Shown here in pieces: positions 32,418 through 40,650 of a DNA stretch of 64,000 nt. The first letter of the stretch is position 1, and each line of letters starts with the position of its first letter. Made by a program: the position numbers and the translations under genes. Below the pieces are notes generated by a model. The model ran no database searches. It was not told the DNA's origin and worked only from the letters and a program-made list of their open reading frames with translations. Source of the stretch: Lientehia sp934351765 (GTDB lineage: Bacteria; Bacillota; Clostridia; Lachnospirales; Lachnospiraceae); assembly GCF_052118925.1 (NCBI RefSeq), contig NZ_JBQKGG010000014.1, forward strand, positions 1-64,000, written 5' to 3'.

Positions 32418-32530
32418 GAAGCCTCACACGACTAAAGTCGCGTGCTTCCCCTTAAGTGCAGTCGATCACACGTAGCCTCTTTAGGAGGCGGGGACTACAT
32501 TTCTACCGATACAGCCAGAACTCAGAATTC
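32418..32530 (-). ncRNA. Predicted guide (omega) RNA 3' end at the IS right end
   Basis: In IS200/IS605 elements the RNA that guides TnpB overlaps the tnpB 3' end, runs through the right-end structure and takes its guide from flanking DNA. Here about 110 nt separate the tnpB stop (32531) from the right-end hairpin (32418-32448; on the minus strand GCACGCGACTTTAGTCGTGTG). The guide would then be the 16-20 nt just beyond, around 32398-32417. This is an inference from the family; the 5' end of the RNA is not visible. Confidence 0.45.
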
Positions 32531-33868
32531 TTATGCCGCTAAGAACATAAGCTCCGCATTCAGGCTAATTAACGTAGACCATGTGCAGGTGCTTCTCTTA
32601 CTGCATGGAGGAACTTTCGCCTCCATGAGCAACCTTGAACTTTCATCCAAGGATTTTAAGATCTCTCTGATAAAATATCTGGCTCCGATGTTATAGGAAG
32701 CTGAGAGATCACAGTTATAGACCCTGCCATTTGAAAATCTGCAGAGTCCGTATGGAGAAAAGCCGGCTTCCTGACCACGGAGGACCGTTCCACTGCCGTC
32801 ATAGGCAAGACGGGAAGTCCCCCATGCACAGATCCGGCTGATATGCATGCCAAGCCGGTGTGCCTTATTTGTGACGATCGCCTGGACCTCCTGGCTCCGC
32901 CACAATTTCAGCCGCTGCTTCCTGGAGCCATGGACTTTTCCTTTTTTGTCTAAGTGTTCGAACACGATCGTGTCAGCATTGTAAAGAACAGCAGTATCGA
33001 TGATAAACGTGGCCGTTTTGACAGAAATATCGTGATTGATACCCTTTGCTTTCGCCCATAGTCTTGGCATTTTCCGGTTCCCATGCTGCTGTGCTTTTTT
33101 GATCCGGTTGATGCTGTGCGTCAGATGGTCTGTTTCTTCGGAGAGTTTACAGAAATGTCTTCCGAGAATAGTGCCATCGGCACGCATCACACTGACCGTC
33201 GCAGCAGTATTGATCCCAAGATCTACAGCAACGACCGTCCGACTCCGGATATCCATATTACAAAGCGTTACTTCTTCCATGAACGGGAAATCCAAGTGCC
33301 ATTCATGTCCGCGTTTCTGCAGGGTAGGGGCACACTTTTTCCGTGTGGCACACCGGTGTTCCATGTAGTCTACATCGGACTTCCGGAGCTTGACAGTCAG
33401 CCAGTCCCAGGTGTTACGGATATAGACCTTGATCTTTGCCTCATAAGTTCCTGTCTGCTGGTACATGTTCCCACGGTACATACACGGATAGATATATCCG
33501 GCTTTTGGGAAAGAAGGTTTCCTTCCGCGTGTCTTTGGTTCATCGGCTTCCCAGTTTGCCAGGTTACTCTTGTAGGAAGAGACTTTCCCGATTGCTTCAT
33601 TGATTGCAGCACGCCGGATATAGCTTGGAAGTTTATAAAACCTTTTATCGAAGTCCGTATATGTTACATTCGGATGTGCCGCGGTGACATGGATCAGTGA
33701 TTCCACATAGGTAAGCCGGCATTTTCCCTTTAATGGGAAGATCTGATCCCATTCATTCAGGCAGACATCGATCAGGAAGCCAGCAGCATGACGATAGACT
33801 TCTATGGTCTCGTTGAAGATATGATTATAAGTTTTGATCTTGACGCCATAAGTCGAAATGATCTTCAT
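32531..33868 (-). CDS. tnpB: TnpB RNA-guided endonuclease-like protein (IS605 OrfB)
   Basis: 445 residues. A RuvC-like nuclease core is visible: Asp216 in AVDLGIN, Glu304 in IVFEHLDKKG and Asp387 in YNCDLSASYNIGARYF. The zinc-ribbon Cys pairs usually found between the second and third motifs are not there; only single Cys at about 347, 376 and 386 remain, within a GTSRLAYDGSG...YGLCRFSNGR segment. TnpB cuts DNA at the donor site under RNA guidance and favours element retention. The start at 33868 has AAGGAGG upstream. It is 19 bp from tnpA. Confidence 0.9.
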   Translation of the reverse strand: MKIISTYGVKIKTYNHIFNETIEVYRHAAGFLIDVCLNEWDQIFPLKGKCRLTYVESLIHVTAAHPNVTYTDFDKRFYKLPSYIRRAAINEAIGKVSSYKSNLANWEADEPKTRGRKPSFPKAGYIYPCMYRGNMYQQTGTYEAKIKVYIRNTWDWLTVKLRKSDVDYMEHRCATRKKCAPTLQKRGHEWHLDFPFMEEVTLCNMDIRSRTVVAVDLGINTAATVSVMRADGTILGRHFCKLSEETDHLTHSINRIKKAQQHGNRKMPRLWAKAKGINHDISVKTATFIIDTAVLYNADTIVFEHLDKKGKVHGSRKQRLKLWRSQEVQAIVTNKAHRLGMHISRICAWGTSRLAYDGSGTVLRGQEAGFSPYGLCRFSNGRVYNCDLSASYNIGARYFIREILKSLDESSRLLMEAKVPPCSKRSTCTWSTLISLNAELMFLAA

Positions 33869-33887
33869 GCTGTGCCTCCTTTCTGAT

Positions 33888-34316
33888 CTATCTGGTCTTC
33901 TGGCTGTTGATATATTGTGTGACCTGATCCAGTGTCCGGTCACTTACAGTAGCAACAAAGTAAGATGGGTTCCACAGATGTCCGCCCCAGAGCTGTCTCT
34001 TGATCTCCGGGTGCTTCAAAAAGAGCCATCTGGCAATGTTGCCTTTGAGTATCTTGACTGCATCGGACAGCCGGAGCTGTGGCTTGCAGTCTACGAGCAG
34101 ATGGATATGGTCTGGCATCACTTCCATTGCAAGAACGTTCATATCTAAAGATTTCAGCGTTTCGAGCAGGTATTGTTTTACCTCTGTCTCAATACCGCCA
34201 AGGAATACGGGTTTCCGATATTTTGTGACCCATACGATATGATACTGCAGGGAATAGATATAACCACGACCATGCGTAACATCTTTCGGAATTGAAAAAT
34301 AAACTGTTTTATCCAT
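33888..34316 (-). CDS. tnpA: IS200-type Y1 (HUH) transposase
   Basis: 142 residues; a single-strand transposase that cuts and joins hairpin-marked ends. The HUH motif is His70-Ile-His72 in MPDHIHLLV and the catalytic Tyr is probably Y135 in QVTQYINSQ. Length and the YHIVWVTKYRKPVF and LWGGHLWNPSYFVATV segments are standard. Both catalytic elements are intact, so it could be active. The start at 34316 fits the family; an in-frame ATG 13 codons upstream lacks conservation. Confidence 0.95.
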   Translation of the reverse strand: MDKTVYFSIPKDVTHGRGYIYSLQYHIVWVTKYRKPVFLGGIETEVKQYLLETLKSLDMNVLAMEVMPDHIHLLVDCKPQLRLSDAVKILKGNIARWLFLKHPEIKRQLWGGHLWNPSYFVATVSDRTLDQVTQYINSQKTR

Positions 34317-34662
34317 ATTTCTATGGTACCATATGTAAGCATACAAAGCAACCAAAAGCCGCCTAACTCACGACTAAAGTCACGAGCATGCGGCGGCTAA
34401 TAGTCAATCCGCTCATATTCCCATTTTATATTTTTACGGTTTTATATCTTTACAACTCAGGGGATAATCTCTGATCCGATTTGTTTTTTCTCTCCTTTAT
34501 CCGTTTTCCAAAACATTCCATTCCCACTCTTCCCCGTTTATGGTACAGTTATAAATAAGAACCTTAACATTTCCCTTTCATCTTTTTTATAAAACCTGTA
34601 ACCTCCGTCCTCCAAACGGTGCTTATAAAGATAGAAATACTGTCAGCGAAAGGAGGTCCGCC
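34317..34662. other. IS left end and upstream region of the sigma-factor gene
   Basis: 34357-34398 is the IS left-end hairpin. From about 34400 to 34662 the DNA is AT-rich with no gene. TGTAAC at about 34599 with CGGT 14 bp downstream hints at an ECF-type promoter and so at autoregulation of the sigma gene, but the spacing is short and the call is weak. Confidence 0.4.
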
Positions 34663-35223
34663 ATGGACGATTCCCGGATTGTTGAATTATATCTGTCGCG
34701 CGATGAGACCGCAGTTGCCCATACGGCTGAGAAGTTTGGAAGCCGCCTGCGCGCCCTGTCATACGGCATTGTCCGAGATCATCAGACTGCCGAGGAATGT
34801 GAAAATGATACTTACCTGGAAGCATGGAATTCGATTCCTCCCCATGAACCGCGAAGCTATCTTTACTCGTTTCTGCTCCGGATCACCCGTCATTTATCCC
34901 TGAACTGCTGCCGGAACCGCAGCCGCCTGAAACGCCGCGCATTTTTATGTGAGCTGAACACCGAGCTGGAGCAGTGTATCCCTGCGCCTGATGATGTGGA
35001 ATGCCGGATCGATGATCTGCTGCTGCGGGAAGCCATAAACGGATATCTGCGCAAGCTGAATGCAGAAAAGCGTATGATTTTTCTCAGACGTTACTGGTAT
35101 CTGGATTCCATCACAGATATTTCCGGGCGTTTTTCCATCTCCGAAAGCAAGGTAAAAACGACACTCTTCCGGTGCCGCAGGGATCTCCGAAGCTATCTGG
35201 AAAAGGAGGGTTATGTTTTATGA
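34663..35223 (+). CDS. ECF-type RNA polymerase sigma factor
   Basis: 186 residues with sigma-70 region 2 (about 15-85, ALSYGIVRDHQTAEECENDTYLEAW) and region 4 (about 125-180, LNAEKRMIFLRRYWYLDSITDISGRFSISESKVKTTLFRCRRDLR), and no region 1 or 3, as in extracytoplasmic-function sigma factors. AAAGGAGG precedes the ATG. Its stop overlaps the start of a membrane protein gene (ATGA), the usual sigma/anti-sigma arrangement. The signal and regulon are unknown. Confidence 0.92.
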   Translation: MDDSRIVELYLSRDETAVAHTAEKFGSRLRALSYGIVRDHQTAEECENDTYLEAWNSIPPHEPRSYLYSFLLRITRHLSLNCCRNRSRLKRRAFLCELNTELEQCIPAPDDVECRIDDLLLREAINGYLRKLNAEKRMIFLRRYWYLDSITDISGRFSISESKVKTTLFRCRRDLRSYLEKEGYVL

Positions 35224-36446
35224 GAGGAACAGATCTGTTAGATAAAATGGAGCTTGTTGATCCGGCTTTTGTGGAAGAAGCCGATCAGATCTTAAAACAC
35301 AAAAAGCTTGTCCGGGTTCGGCTCAGTGCCCTGGCCGCCTGTCTGGTCCTGTTCATCGTCATCGGACTGGTTCTGCATGGAATCCCCGGAGTTTCTTCCG
35401 ACACATTGGATTCCCCGGATCTTCCAGTGCTGACTGTTTCCGACCTTACACTCGGCATGGGATTTGAAGGCTGCACCGCCCATGATATATCGGAACTTGT
35501 GAATGATAATCCATGGAATGAAGCACTGGAACTTTCCGCGCTCCCGGTCTATAAAAATCCTCTGACTTATGACGATTTTTATCAGATCACCGGCGGTTAT
35601 GATTTCACCGCGATGAACGCGCTCCTGCTTGACACAGCAGCCAGCCTTGGACTTGATCCCAATACCCTGACCCTCTCGGACAACTCCCCCGATGAAGATA
35701 CCAGAAACCAGATTCGGGAAAAACTGGAAGAAGCAGGAGATTCCGTTTCCGAAACACAGTTTGCCCCCACCGCCGCAGTCCTTGAGACCGACGGCGTCAC
35801 GATCACCGTGGATCAGGAAATGACCGTGACCGTTTCATTCGATCCAGCCAGAGAGCTTCCAAAGGAATATCATTTTACCCATACCTCCTCCTATGAGGAG
35901 CTGGCTGCCGTATCAGACTGGCTGAAAACCTCCTATTCAGATTTCATCGGCTTCATGCAGCCACGCTCCAATCTGTCCGGCGGTGATTATGATATTTACG
36001 GAAATCAGCATTATTCTGTCGGATTTTTTGACGATAGCGGAACCGTTACCGAACAGATCGTTCATTATAATTTCAACCAGGTTCAATTTTACTGCGATGA
36101 CAACGGAGACCTTTTTATGGCGCGGATCTTCAAACCGGATCTTTCCCGGAAAATCGGCGACTATCCCATCATCAGCCCGGACAAGGCACAGGAACTGCTG
36201 GCGGAAAGCCATTACCTGACCTCCGTTCCTTATGAATTTCCTGGTGAAGCTTATGTGCAAAAAGTGGAATTGGTCTACCGTACCGGCGCGCTGGAAACCT
36301 ACTATATGCCATACTACCGCTTCTATGTGGAGCTTCCCGAAGAAACACAGGAAAACGGGTTAATCACCTATGGCGCCTACTATGTCCCCGCCGTCGAAAG
36401 CCGCTATATCTCCAATATGCCCACCTGGGACGGAAGCTTTAACTAA
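35220..36446 (+). CDS. Single-pass membrane protein, putative anti-sigma factor or sensor
   Basis: 408 residues. A short cytoplasmic N-terminus (about 1-32, with VDPAFVEEADQILKHKK) leads to one membrane helix (about 35-55) and a large extracellular domain of about 350 residues rich in Asp, Tyr and Ser, with no recognised enzyme motif. Translational coupling to the ECF sigma gene suggests it binds and restrains the sigma factor and senses something outside. No zinc-binding HxxxCxxC anti-sigma motif is present. GGAGG lies 7 bases before the ATG. Function is inferred from position. Confidence 0.7.
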   Translation: MRGTDLLDKMELVDPAFVEEADQILKHKKLVRVRLSALAACLVLFIVIGLVLHGIPGVSSDTLDSPDLPVLTVSDLTLGMGFEGCTAHDISELVNDNPWNEALELSALPVYKNPLTYDDFYQITGGYDFTAMNALLLDTAASLGLDPNTLTLSDNSPDEDTRNQIREKLEEAGDSVSETQFAPTAAVLETDGVTITVDQEMTVTVSFDPARELPKEYHFTHTSSYEELAAVSDWLKTSYSDFIGFMQPRSNLSGGDYDIYGNQHYSVGFFDDSGTVTEQIVHYNFNQVQFYCDDNGDLFMARIFKPDLSRKIGDYPIISPDKAQELLAESHYLTSVPYEFPGEAYVQKVELVYRTGALETYYMPYYRFYVELPEETQENGLITYGAYYVPAVESRYISNMPTWDGSFN

Positions 36447-36473
36447 AAGAACCATATTTCCCGGGAGGATATC

Positions 36474-36542
36474 ATGCGCACTGTCCACGATTGTTCATCT
36501 CCTGTACTTTCCCCTTGCTCTCCCTCTCTTTTTCGCTTATAA
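36474..36542 (+). CDS. Possible 22-residue small ORF
   Basis: ATG at 36474 follows GGGAGGATATC, a good ribosome binding site, and reads 22 codons (Ser/Pro/Cys-rich, start MRTVHDCSSP) before TAA. A terminator follows 18 bp later. It is too short to judge by composition and could be a chance frame in a 3' region. Confidence 0.2.
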   Translation: MRTVHDCSSPVLSPCSPSLFRL

Positions 36543-36560
36543 TAACCTCATCTGATACTT

Positions 36561-36584
36561 GAACTGCTCCGGCAGTTCTTTTAT
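36561..36584 (+). terminator. Rho-independent terminator of the sigma operon
   Basis: GAACTGC-TCCG-GCAGTTC (36561-36578) followed by TTTTATC. Confidence 0.85.
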
Positions 36585-36592
36585 CGCCCGTG

Positions 36593-36610
36593 AGTTAGCT
36601 ATATCTAACT
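36593..36610 (+). promoter_or_regulatory. Candidate metalloregulator operator before the ZIP gene
   Basis: An 18-bp dyad AGTTAG-CTATAT-CTAACT, 21 bp before the start of the metal transporter and overlapping a possible TATATC -10. The TTAG...CTAA half-sites recall DtxR-family operators. No regulator gene is in the window. Confidence 0.4.
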
Positions 36611-36631
36611 TTTAGTTGAAAGGAGGTTCTT

Positions 36632-37408
36632 ATGACCACTTTTTATGGTATTCTGATTCCGTTTCTCGGTACATCCTTCGGTGCGGCCTGCGTCTTTTTC
36701 ATGCGGCAGGCACTGAATAAACAGATCCAGCGGGCGCTGACCGGCTTCGCCGCCGGAGTCATGGTGGCGGCATCGATCTGGAGCCTGCTGATCCCTGCCA
36801 TCGAACAATCTGCCAGGCTGAGAACGCTGGCGTTTCTCCCCGCCGCTGCCGGATTCTGGCTGGGAATCCTGTTTCTGCTGCTCCTGGACCGACTGATTCC
36901 TCATCTCCATCTGGGCAGCGATCAGGCCGAAGGCCCAAAAAGCCAGCTTCAGCGGACCACCATGATGATCCTGGCTGTGACACTCCATAACATCCCGGAA
37001 GGAATGGCCGTGGGCGTTGTCTATGCCGGGTATCTTTCCGGCGCCTCCCAGATCACAGCCGCCGGTGCGCTGGCGCTGTCCCTGGGAATCGCCATCCAGA
37101 ACTTCCCGGAGGGCGCAATTATTTCCATGCCTCTGCGGGCGGAAGGCATGAAAAAAGGACGGGCATTCTTCGGCGGCGTCCTCTCCGGTGTGGTCGAACC
37201 CATCGGCGCCGTGCTGACGGTGCTCGCCGCAGGTCTGGTGGTTCCTGCTCTTCCGTATCTGCTGAGCTTCGCCGCCGGCGCCATGCTCTATGTGGTCGTC
37301 GAAGAGCTGATCCCCGAAATGTCCGAAGGAAAACATTCCAATATCGGAACCGTTTTCTTTGCCATCGGATTCAGTCTGATGATGGTGCTGGATGTGGCGC
37401 TGGGATAG
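36632..37408 (+). CDS. ZIP-family divalent metal transporter
   Basis: 258 residues with eight predicted membrane helices. The metal-coordinating helices IV and V carry HNIPEGMAVGV (about 112-122) and IAIQNFPEGAIISM (about 150-163). A short loop between helices III and IV contains HLHLG. The bacterial GufA/ZupT-type architecture imports zinc, iron or manganese. GAAAGGAGG precedes the ATG. Confidence 0.92.
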   Translation: MTTFYGILIPFLGTSFGAACVFFMRQALNKQIQRALTGFAAGVMVAASIWSLLIPAIEQSARLRTLAFLPAAAGFWLGILFLLLLDRLIPHLHLGSDQAEGPKSQLQRTTMMILAVTLHNIPEGMAVGVVYAGYLSGASQITAAGALALSLGIAIQNFPEGAIISMPLRAEGMKKGRAFFGGVLSGVVEPIGAVLTVLAAGLVVPALPYLLSFAAGAMLYVVVEELIPEMSEGKHSNIGTVFFAIGFSLMMVLDVALG

Positions 37409-37487
37409 TAGGCAGACAGACAGACACATACTATCCCAGGGACATGCTGCAGATGGTATCCCCGCCGCCTCTCCACCTTCGACAGTA

Positions 37488-37538
37488 TAAAGAAAAGGAA
37501 CCGCCCCGTTTTCCGAAGACAGTTCCTCTTTTCTTTTA
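37488..37538. terminator. Bidirectional terminator between the ZIP gene and spoVG
   Basis: AAGAAAAGGAAC / GTTCCTCTTTTCTTTT (37490-37501/37522-37537) with A/T tracts on both sides, between convergent genes. Confidence 0.75.
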
Positions 37539-37631
37539 TCTGCTTTTTAACATTTCGATTTTAGCCCATTCGATATGCCATCTGCTTATGCTGTACCAGC
37601 TCCGCCTGACCGGCTTCGCCCCACTCTTGCC

Positions 37632-37910
37632 TTATGCTTCAAAGAAATCCGGCCTGGCGGCTTCCTCTGCATAGCGCTCCAGAATGGTATTCTGGATCCG
37701 GTCTCTGGTAGTAGAATTGATCGGGTGGGCAATGTCACGGTATTCGCCGTCGGTGGCCTTACGGCTCGGCATGGCGATGAACATGCCTTTCTCTCCCTCG
37801 ATCACTTTAATATCATGCACCACAAACTCGTTATCCAGAGTGATGGACACGATGGCTTTCATTTTACCTTCTTTTGCTACTCTTCGAACCCTCACGTCTG
37901 TAATCTGCAT
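37632..37910 (-). CDS. spoVG: Septation regulator SpoVG
   Basis: 92 residues of the SpoVG family, small RNA/DNA-binding regulators of septation, sporulation and virulence genes. Conserved: MQITDVRVRRV, IVSITLDNEFVVHDIKVIEG, GMFIAMPSRKATDGEYRDIAHPI and the C-terminal helix. The start at 37910 gives family length; GGAAGGGGA lies about 11 bases upstream. It follows glgD by 45 bp on the same strand and may be read from glgC. Confidence 0.95.
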   Translation of the reverse strand: MQITDVRVRRVAKEGKMKAIVSITLDNEFVVHDIKVIEGEKGMFIAMPSRKATDGEYRDIAHPINSTTRDRIQNTILERYAEEAARPDFFEA

Positions 37911-37955
37911 TTTTACATAGTCCCCTTCCTTCGTCATTCTCCAGCAGGCAGATTC

Positions 37956-39077
37956 TTAAAGCACGAACCGCTCATTCTTCTCAATGACGATCTTGAGATT
38001 TCCGGGCTCCCCCTGATACGTCATATTTGCCCGAATCGTATCGCGGCTTTCCACGATACAATTCTCAATCCGCGTATTATCGCCGATGTAAACATCATTG
38101 AGAATGATGGAATTTTTAATCACGCAGTTGTTGCCAATATATGCTTTCTTGAAAAGCACCGAATTCTCCACCCTGCCGTTGATGATACAGCCGCTGGACA
38201 CCAGGCTGTTCCGCACCTGGGCTCCCATGTTGTACTTTGCGGGCGGATTGTCATCTACCTTGGAATAAATATCCGGATAGGTATTGAAGAAATAATTTCG
38301 AACCTCCGGTTTCAGGAAATCCATGTTGGTCTTGTAATAAGCCTCCACGCAGGCGATATTGCTCCAGTAGGACTCCATCTTGTAGGCATAGATCCGTTTC
38401 ATGTTCTTATAGCGGATCAGGATATCCTGAACAAAGTCGTAGCGATCCTCCTCCGCACACTTCTCGATCAGCTCGATGAGCTGACGGCGGCGAATTACAT
38501 AAATTCCACAGGACACCGTATGGGATGTCGCCACCATAGGCTTTTCATCAAAATCGATGATCCGTCCGTCTCCGTTGGTGCGTACAAGGCCGAAGCGGCT
38601 CACATCCTCGCTGTCGGGAAGATCCTTGCAGACCACAGTGATATCTGCCTGTTTTGCGATATGATACTCCAGAACCTTATTGTAATCCATCTTGTAGATT
38701 CCGTCGCCGGAGGCGATCACAACATAAGGCTCATGGCTGCTCTTTAAATAATTCAGGTTCTGCCAGAGAGCATCTGCCGTACCTCTGTACCAGTTGCTGT
38801 TGACTGCGGTAAGGGTCGGAGTAAATACAAACAGTCCTCCCTGCTTTCTTCCGAAATCCCACCACTTGGAGGAGCTTAAATGCTCATTCAGGGAAGTGGA
38901 ATTGTACTGGGTGAATACCGCTACTTTTTTAATATGGGAATTGCTCATGTTGCTCAGAGCGAAGTCGATGGCTCTGTAGCTTCCTGCGACAGGCATTGCG
39001 GCAACCGCACGCTTCTCTGACAATTCCCTCATCCTCTTGTTGTTTCCGCCTGCCAGAATAATTCCTATCGCTCTCAT
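37956..39077 (-). CDS. glgD: Glucose-1-phosphate adenylyltransferase, GlgD subunit
   Basis: 373 residues. An N-terminal nucleotidyltransferase-like domain (LAGGNNKRMRELSEKRAVAAMPVAG, about 8-32) is followed by a left-handed beta-helix (about 285-360). It lacks some catalytic residues found in GlgC; for example the GGGxGxRL signature is altered to GGNNKRM. In Firmicutes GlgD partners GlgC and modulates it. The start overlaps the glgC stop by 4 bp, so subunits are made in step. Confidence 0.94.
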   Translation of the reverse strand: MRAIGIILAGGNNKRMRELSEKRAVAAMPVAGSYRAIDFALSNMSNSHIKKVAVFTQYNSTSLNEHLSSSKWWDFGRKQGGLFVFTPTLTAVNSNWYRGTADALWQNLNYLKSSHEPYVVIASGDGIYKMDYNKVLEYHIAKQADITVVCKDLPDSEDVSRFGLVRTNGDGRIIDFDEKPMVATSHTVSCGIYVIRRRQLIELIEKCAEEDRYDFVQDILIRYKNMKRIYAYKMESYWSNIACVEAYYKTNMDFLKPEVRNYFFNTYPDIYSKVDDNPPAKYNMGAQVRNSLVSSGCIINGRVENSVLFKKAYIGNNCVIKNSIILNDVYIGDNTRIENCIVESRDTIRANMTYQGEPGNLKIVIEKNERFVL

Positions 39078-40348
39078 CTCACGCCACCTGCCTTTATAAT
39101 ATAACCGCCGCTCTCAAGCGCGCCGCCGGGATAATCTGATTTTTCTGTCACGCCGGAGATTGCCGTATTCCGTCCTACCGAAACGCCGTCGGGAATATAG
39201 GAATCCTCACCGATGGTCACCAGGTCAAAGGCATAAACCTTGGGATTCAGCTTGCTGGGGGCAAACTCGCCCACGCCCAGCCGGACATTGGCTCCGACCT
39301 CCACGTTGTCTGCCACAATGGCTTTATCCAGTACGCAGTTGTCGCCGATGACAACACCGGACATCAGAATGGAATCGCGGATCACCGCGCCCTTTCCGAT
39401 CTTAACTCCGACACCGATCACCGAATTATAGACCTCGCCGTAAACCTCGGAGCCCTCGGCAATGATGCTGCGCTCGATGACGGAATCTGTGGAAATATAC
39501 TGAGGCGGCAGGATATCGCTCTTGGTATAGATTTTCCAGAATTCTTCATAAAGGTTGAATACCGGGATAATATCCACCAGCTCCATATTGGCTTCCCAGT
39601 AGGAGCCGAGCGTTCCGACATCCTTCCAGTAGCCGTTGTATTCATAGGCAAAGATCCGCTCACCCTTGGCATGGCAGTAGGGGATCACATGCTTTCCGAA
39701 ATCACAGCCGGGCTCGTCCGACATCTTGATCAGAGCTTCTTTTAAGATCTTCCAGGTAAAAATATAGATACCCATGGAAGCCAGATTGCTTCTGGGATGC
39801 TCCGGTTTCTCCTCGAACTCCGTGATCCGGTTGTTTTCATCTGTGATCACCACGCCGAAACGGCTTGCCTCTTCCATGGGAACCGGAAGGGCCGCGATGG
39901 TCACATCTGCATTGTTTGCTTTATGGTAATCCAGCATAACCTCATAATCCATCTTATAGATATGGTCGCCGGACAAGATCAGCACATACTCCGGATTATA
40001 GGAGTCTATGTACTCCATATTCTGATAAATCGCATTGGCTGTTCCCGTGTACCACTCACTGTTTTTACTCTTTTCGTATGGCGGAAGGACGGACACTCCT
40101 CCGATGTTCCGGTCCAGATCCCACGGAATCCCAATGCCGATATGAGCATTGAGCCTGAGGGGCTGGTACTGGGTAAGAACTCCGACTGTATCGATTCCGG
40201 AATTGATACAGTTACTGAGCGGGAAATCAATGATCCTGTATTTTCCGCCAAAAGCTGTTGCCGGTTTTGCCACGTTCGCTGTCAGAACGCCCAGCCTGCT
40301 GCCCTGTCCGCCGGCCAGCAGCATTGCAATCATTTCTTTCTTAACCAC
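39074..40348 (-). CDS. glgC: Glucose-1-phosphate adenylyltransferase, catalytic subunit
   Basis: 424 residues; it makes ADP-glucose from glucose-1-phosphate and ATP for glycogen synthesis. The catalytic loop is LLAGGQGSRLGVLT (about 9-22), with DFPLSNCINSG, SGDHIYKMDY and FEEKP downstream. A C-terminal left-handed beta-helix spans about 290-400. I start it at a GTG (40348) six bases after AGAGGTG; an in-frame ATG five codons later is less well spaced. It forms a glgC-glgD pair. Confidence 0.95.
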   Translation of the reverse strand: MVKKEMIAMLLAGGQGSRLGVLTANVAKPATAFGGKYRIIDFPLSNCINSGIDTVGVLTQYQPLRLNAHIGIGIPWDLDRNIGGVSVLPPYEKSKNSEWYTGTANAIYQNMEYIDSYNPEYVLILSGDHIYKMDYEVMLDYHKANNADVTIAALPVPMEEASRFGVVITDENNRITEFEEKPEHPRSNLASMGIYIFTWKILKEALIKMSDEPGCDFGKHVIPYCHAKGERIFAYEYNGYWKDVGTLGSYWEANMELVDIIPVFNLYEEFWKIYTKSDILPPQYISTDSVIERSIIAEGSEVYGEVYNSVIGVGVKIGKGAVIRDSILMSGVVIGDNCVLDKAIVADNVEVGANVRLGVGEFAPSKLNPKVYAFDLVTIGEDSYIPDGVSVGRNTAISGVTEKSDYPGGALESGGYIIKAGGVR

Positions 40349-40443
40349 GCTATCACCTCTTGCTGTAATATAGTTCTGTCTCCTGCTCCGGGTCATATCT
40401 GATCCCTTCAGGCCCTGAACAGTTACATATGATGCTTATATTA

Positions 40444-40472
40444 AGTTTATCACACTTTTTGGAATATGTGAA
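40444..40472 (-). promoter_or_regulatory. Promoter of glgC-glgD
   Basis: Minus strand: TTCACA (40467-40472), 17-bp spacer, TAAACT (40444-40449). The flanking DNA is very AT-rich, so confidence is moderate. Confidence 0.5.
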
Positions 40473-40525
40473 CAATTATTTTTTTATTTTCCCCTAAATT
40501 TTATGCAATTTATAAAAATATTTTT

Positions 40526-40555
40526 TTGAAACCACCTCATTACCTATGATATAAT
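40526..40555 (+). promoter_or_regulatory. Promoter of the SbcD/YhaO-like operon
   Basis: TTGAAA (40526-40531), 18-bp spacer, TATAAT (40550-40555), leaving a leader of about 90 nt. Confidence 0.7.
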
Positions 40556-40650
40556 GAAAAGAGTTCCTTGACTTTTGGTTACTATTCCGAACCGGCCTGA
40601 TTCTGGAGCACGATGGAATTCTGCCCGGTTTTTACAGAAAGGATTATTCC

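Larger units (their letters stand above)
32415..34400 (-). mobile_element. IS200/IS605-family insertion sequence (tnpA + tnpB)
   Basis: A complete-looking element with a Y1 transposase gene followed by a tnpB-type gene on the same strand and no long terminal inverted repeats. Instead each end has its own imperfect hairpin with the shared core CACGACTAAAGTC. One hairpin is at 34357-34398 (outer stem AGCCGCC/GGCGGCT), upstream of tnpA. The other is at 32418-32448 (outer stem GAAGC/GCTTC), downstream of tnpB. Subterminal palindromes of this type are the IS200/IS605 hallmark. Exact cleavage points and the target tetranucleotide are not resolved. Confidence 0.88.

Noticed and set aside
37575..38747. 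390-codon open frame on the plus strand
   Set aside because: It is antisense to spoVG and glgD, both of which are clear family members.
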